Source of the DNA: Nocardia alni
GTDB taxonomy: Bacteria; Actinomycetota; Actinomycetes; Mycobacteriales; Mycobacteriaceae
DNA length: 64,000 nt
Direction: 5' to 3'
Assembly: GCF_019038435.1 (NCBI RefSeq)
Contig: NZ_JAGPOX010000025.1
Span: 1 to 64,000, forward strand
Of this stretch, positions 62,779 through 64,000 are shown in pieces (the first letter of the stretch is position 1; each line of letters starts with the position of its first letter). A program made the translations under genes and the position numbers. The notes below the pieces were generated by a model that did no database searches, was not told where the DNA came from, and saw nothing but the letters and a program-made list of their open reading frames with translations.

Positions 62779-62846
62779 GGGCCACACGCCAGTAAGAACA
62801 GCAGGGTAAACTCCTTTTTTTCGACGCAGCGACCCGTAGGAGCGCG

Positions 62847-63686
62847 ATGGCGGACGGTCCGAGGTACCAACGGATCGCAGACCTCCTCCGCGAGGAGATC
62901 CGCAACGGCACATTCAAGCCGGGGGATCGGCTGCCCAGTCACAACGAGCTGGCCGATCAGATGCAGGTATCGATCACCACTGCCCGCAACGCAATTCAGG
63001 TCCTGGTGGCCGAAAACCTGCTCTACACAGCCACTTCGCGCGGCACCATCGTGCGCAGTCGCGAGGTGCTGGAATCCGTTCTCACCAGCCCGATCCGGCC
63101 CGATCGTCCTAAAACCAACCAGGACATCTTCTCCGAGATCGCCCGCGCGGCCGGCCGCGAGCCCGCGACGCAGTTCAACGCGCGGATGGAACCGGCCGGG
63201 CCGGACGTGGCGCTGTGGCTCGGCGTGCCCAAGGACTCCTGGGTGATGGCCCGCACGGTGGTGCAGTATCTCGACAACGAGCCGTGGTCCTGGGAAGTGA
63301 GTTTCTATCCACGGGACTTGGCAGAGGCCACCGGACTGGACTCTCCGCACGACATTCCGGAGGGCACCACGCGCCGGCTGGCCGAGCGCGGCCACCGGGA
63401 GACCGCGCACCGCGACACCATCGTGGCCCGGCCCGCGACCGCCGACGAGGCGGCCGTCCTGGGCGTCGGCGCGGGGACCATGCTGCTGGACCACCTGCGC
63501 ATCGCCGCCACCGGTGAATGCATCACCCGGGTGACCCGCCACCGATCCATCGCCGCCCGCAATCGCCTGGCCTACGAACTGGGCGACGACGCCGGATCCG
63601 ACCTGATCCGCCAGACCCTGGGGACGCCGCATCCCCAGCGCTATTCGCACTCCTTCGGTAACTCGCTGGTACCGGGGCCGCCATGA
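62847..63686 (+). CDS. GntR-family transcriptional regulator with UTRA domain
   Basis: 279 aa. The N-terminal winged helix reads RYQRIADLLREEIRNGTFKPGDRLPSHNELADQMQVSITTARNAIQVL, the GntR DNA-binding domain. Residues about 110-270 form a UTRA ligand-binding domain (DVALWLGVPKDSWVMARTVVQYLDNEPWSWEVSFYP, GTMLLDHLRIAATGECITRVTRHRSIAARNRLAYEL). The HutC subfamily usually binds small metabolites. The ATG has TAGGAG upstream. TAAACT (62807-62812) may be the -10. The downstream GNAT gene overlaps its stop (ATGA), so they form an operon. The ligand is unknown. Confidence 0.93.
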   Translation: MADGPRYQRIADLLREEIRNGTFKPGDRLPSHNELADQMQVSITTARNAIQVLVAENLLYTATSRGTIVRSREVLESVLTSPIRPDRPKTNQDIFSEIARAAGREPATQFNARMEPAGPDVALWLGVPKDSWVMARTVVQYLDNEPWSWEVSFYPRDLAEATGLDSPHDIPEGTTRRLAERGHRETAHRDTIVARPATADEAAVLGVGAGTMLLDHLRIAATGECITRVTRHRSIAARNRLAYELGDDAGSDLIRQTLGTPHPQRYSHSFGNSLVPGPP

Positions 63687-64000
63687 CAGTCCGCATACGC
63701 CAGGCCAGCCTGGCCGATCTCGGCACCATCTGCCGACTACGGCTCCAACGCACGTCCTGGCTTGCGGCTCGAGGATCGGATCAGTGGACCCAGCAGGGTC
63801 GGGGACTTCCCATCGAAATATTTGCCCGGGCGGTCGGCCGCGCGGTCGACGCGGGCGAGACCTGGATCGCCGAGTTCGACGGCGAACCGGCAGGCACCAT
63901 CACCGTCAACGACCGCGCCGACGAGGGCCTCTGGTCCCCCGGCGAAATCGCCGACGCCGTCATCGTCCACTACATGATCGTGGACCTGCGCTTCGCCGGA
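63683..64000 (+). CDS. GNAT-family acetyltransferase (partial, C-terminus off the window)
   Basis: The first 106 codons (MTVRIRQASLADLGTICRLRLQRT, then TWIAEFDGEPAGTITVNDRAD and AVIVHYMIVDLRFAG) show the GNAT start: strand 1, the helix pair, the beta-hairpin carrying the DGEPAGT turn, and strand 4 just before the acetyl-CoA loop. The catalytic pyrophosphate loop lies beyond the window. It starts inside the stop of the GntR gene. The substrate is unknown. Confidence 0.85.
   Translation, partial: MTVRIRQASLADLGTICRLRLQRTSWLAARGSDQWTQQGRGLPIEIFARAVGRAVDAGETWIAEFDGEPAGTITVNDRADEGLWSPGEIADAVIVHYMIVDLRFAG

Overview
The window is high-GC actinobacterial DNA. Its contents (pknG, a complete mycobacterial-type type VII secretion/ESX core with EccA and EccE, PE/PPE pairs, EspG, Esp-like proteins, GTG/TTG starts, ATGA/GTGA overlaps) point to a mycolate-containing actinomycete, most likely Nocardia or a close relative. 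The genus is inferred from gene content, not from a search.

Layout. 1-5888: housekeeping flank with a partial D-aminoacyl-tRNA deacylase (dtd), a YbaB/EbfC-fold protein, the kinase PknG, an AnsP-type amino-acid permease and a MerR-type regulator. 5892-10291 (minus strand): three related glycosyltransferase genes, two of them DUF707-glycosyltransferase fusions, followed by a second YbaB-fold gene. 10695-21480: a plus-strand module with a YbaB-fold protein, a 2205-aa WXG100-like repeat protein, an EspB-like fused PE-PPE protein, an EspG-like chaperone and a WXG100 protein. 21657-39027: a small Cys-containing protein, another WXG100-like protein, a YbaB-fold protein, a 4769-aa multidomain WXG100-like protein and a YezG-like candidate immunity protein. 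39310-43086: a split PE-like/PPE-like/EspG-like trio and a serine hydrolase. 43261-49250: an Esp module (EspD/EspH-like, YbaB-fold, EspC-like, EspA/EspE-like), a PE/PPE/EspG trio and an Esx pair. 49326-62094: the membrane machine eccE(-), eccB(+), eccA(-), eccD-mycP-eccC(+). 62161-64000: a DUF4254 protein, a GntR/UTRA regulator and a partial GNAT acetyltransferase.

How it fits together. The core (EccB-E, MycP, EccA) would export the Esx, PE/PPE, EspB-like and EspC/EspA-like proteins, each PE/PPE-like set having its own EspG-like chaperone. The two giant proteins start with the same WXG100-like domain and are each immediately preceded by a YbaB-fold gene, so they look like matched modules. The 4769-aa protein carries two tandem domain pairs, a papain-like pair and a HEXXH-type pair. 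In each pair one copy keeps its catalytic residues and the other has lost them. This protein and its associated genes are the strongest candidate for an undescribed secreted effector or surface system in the window.
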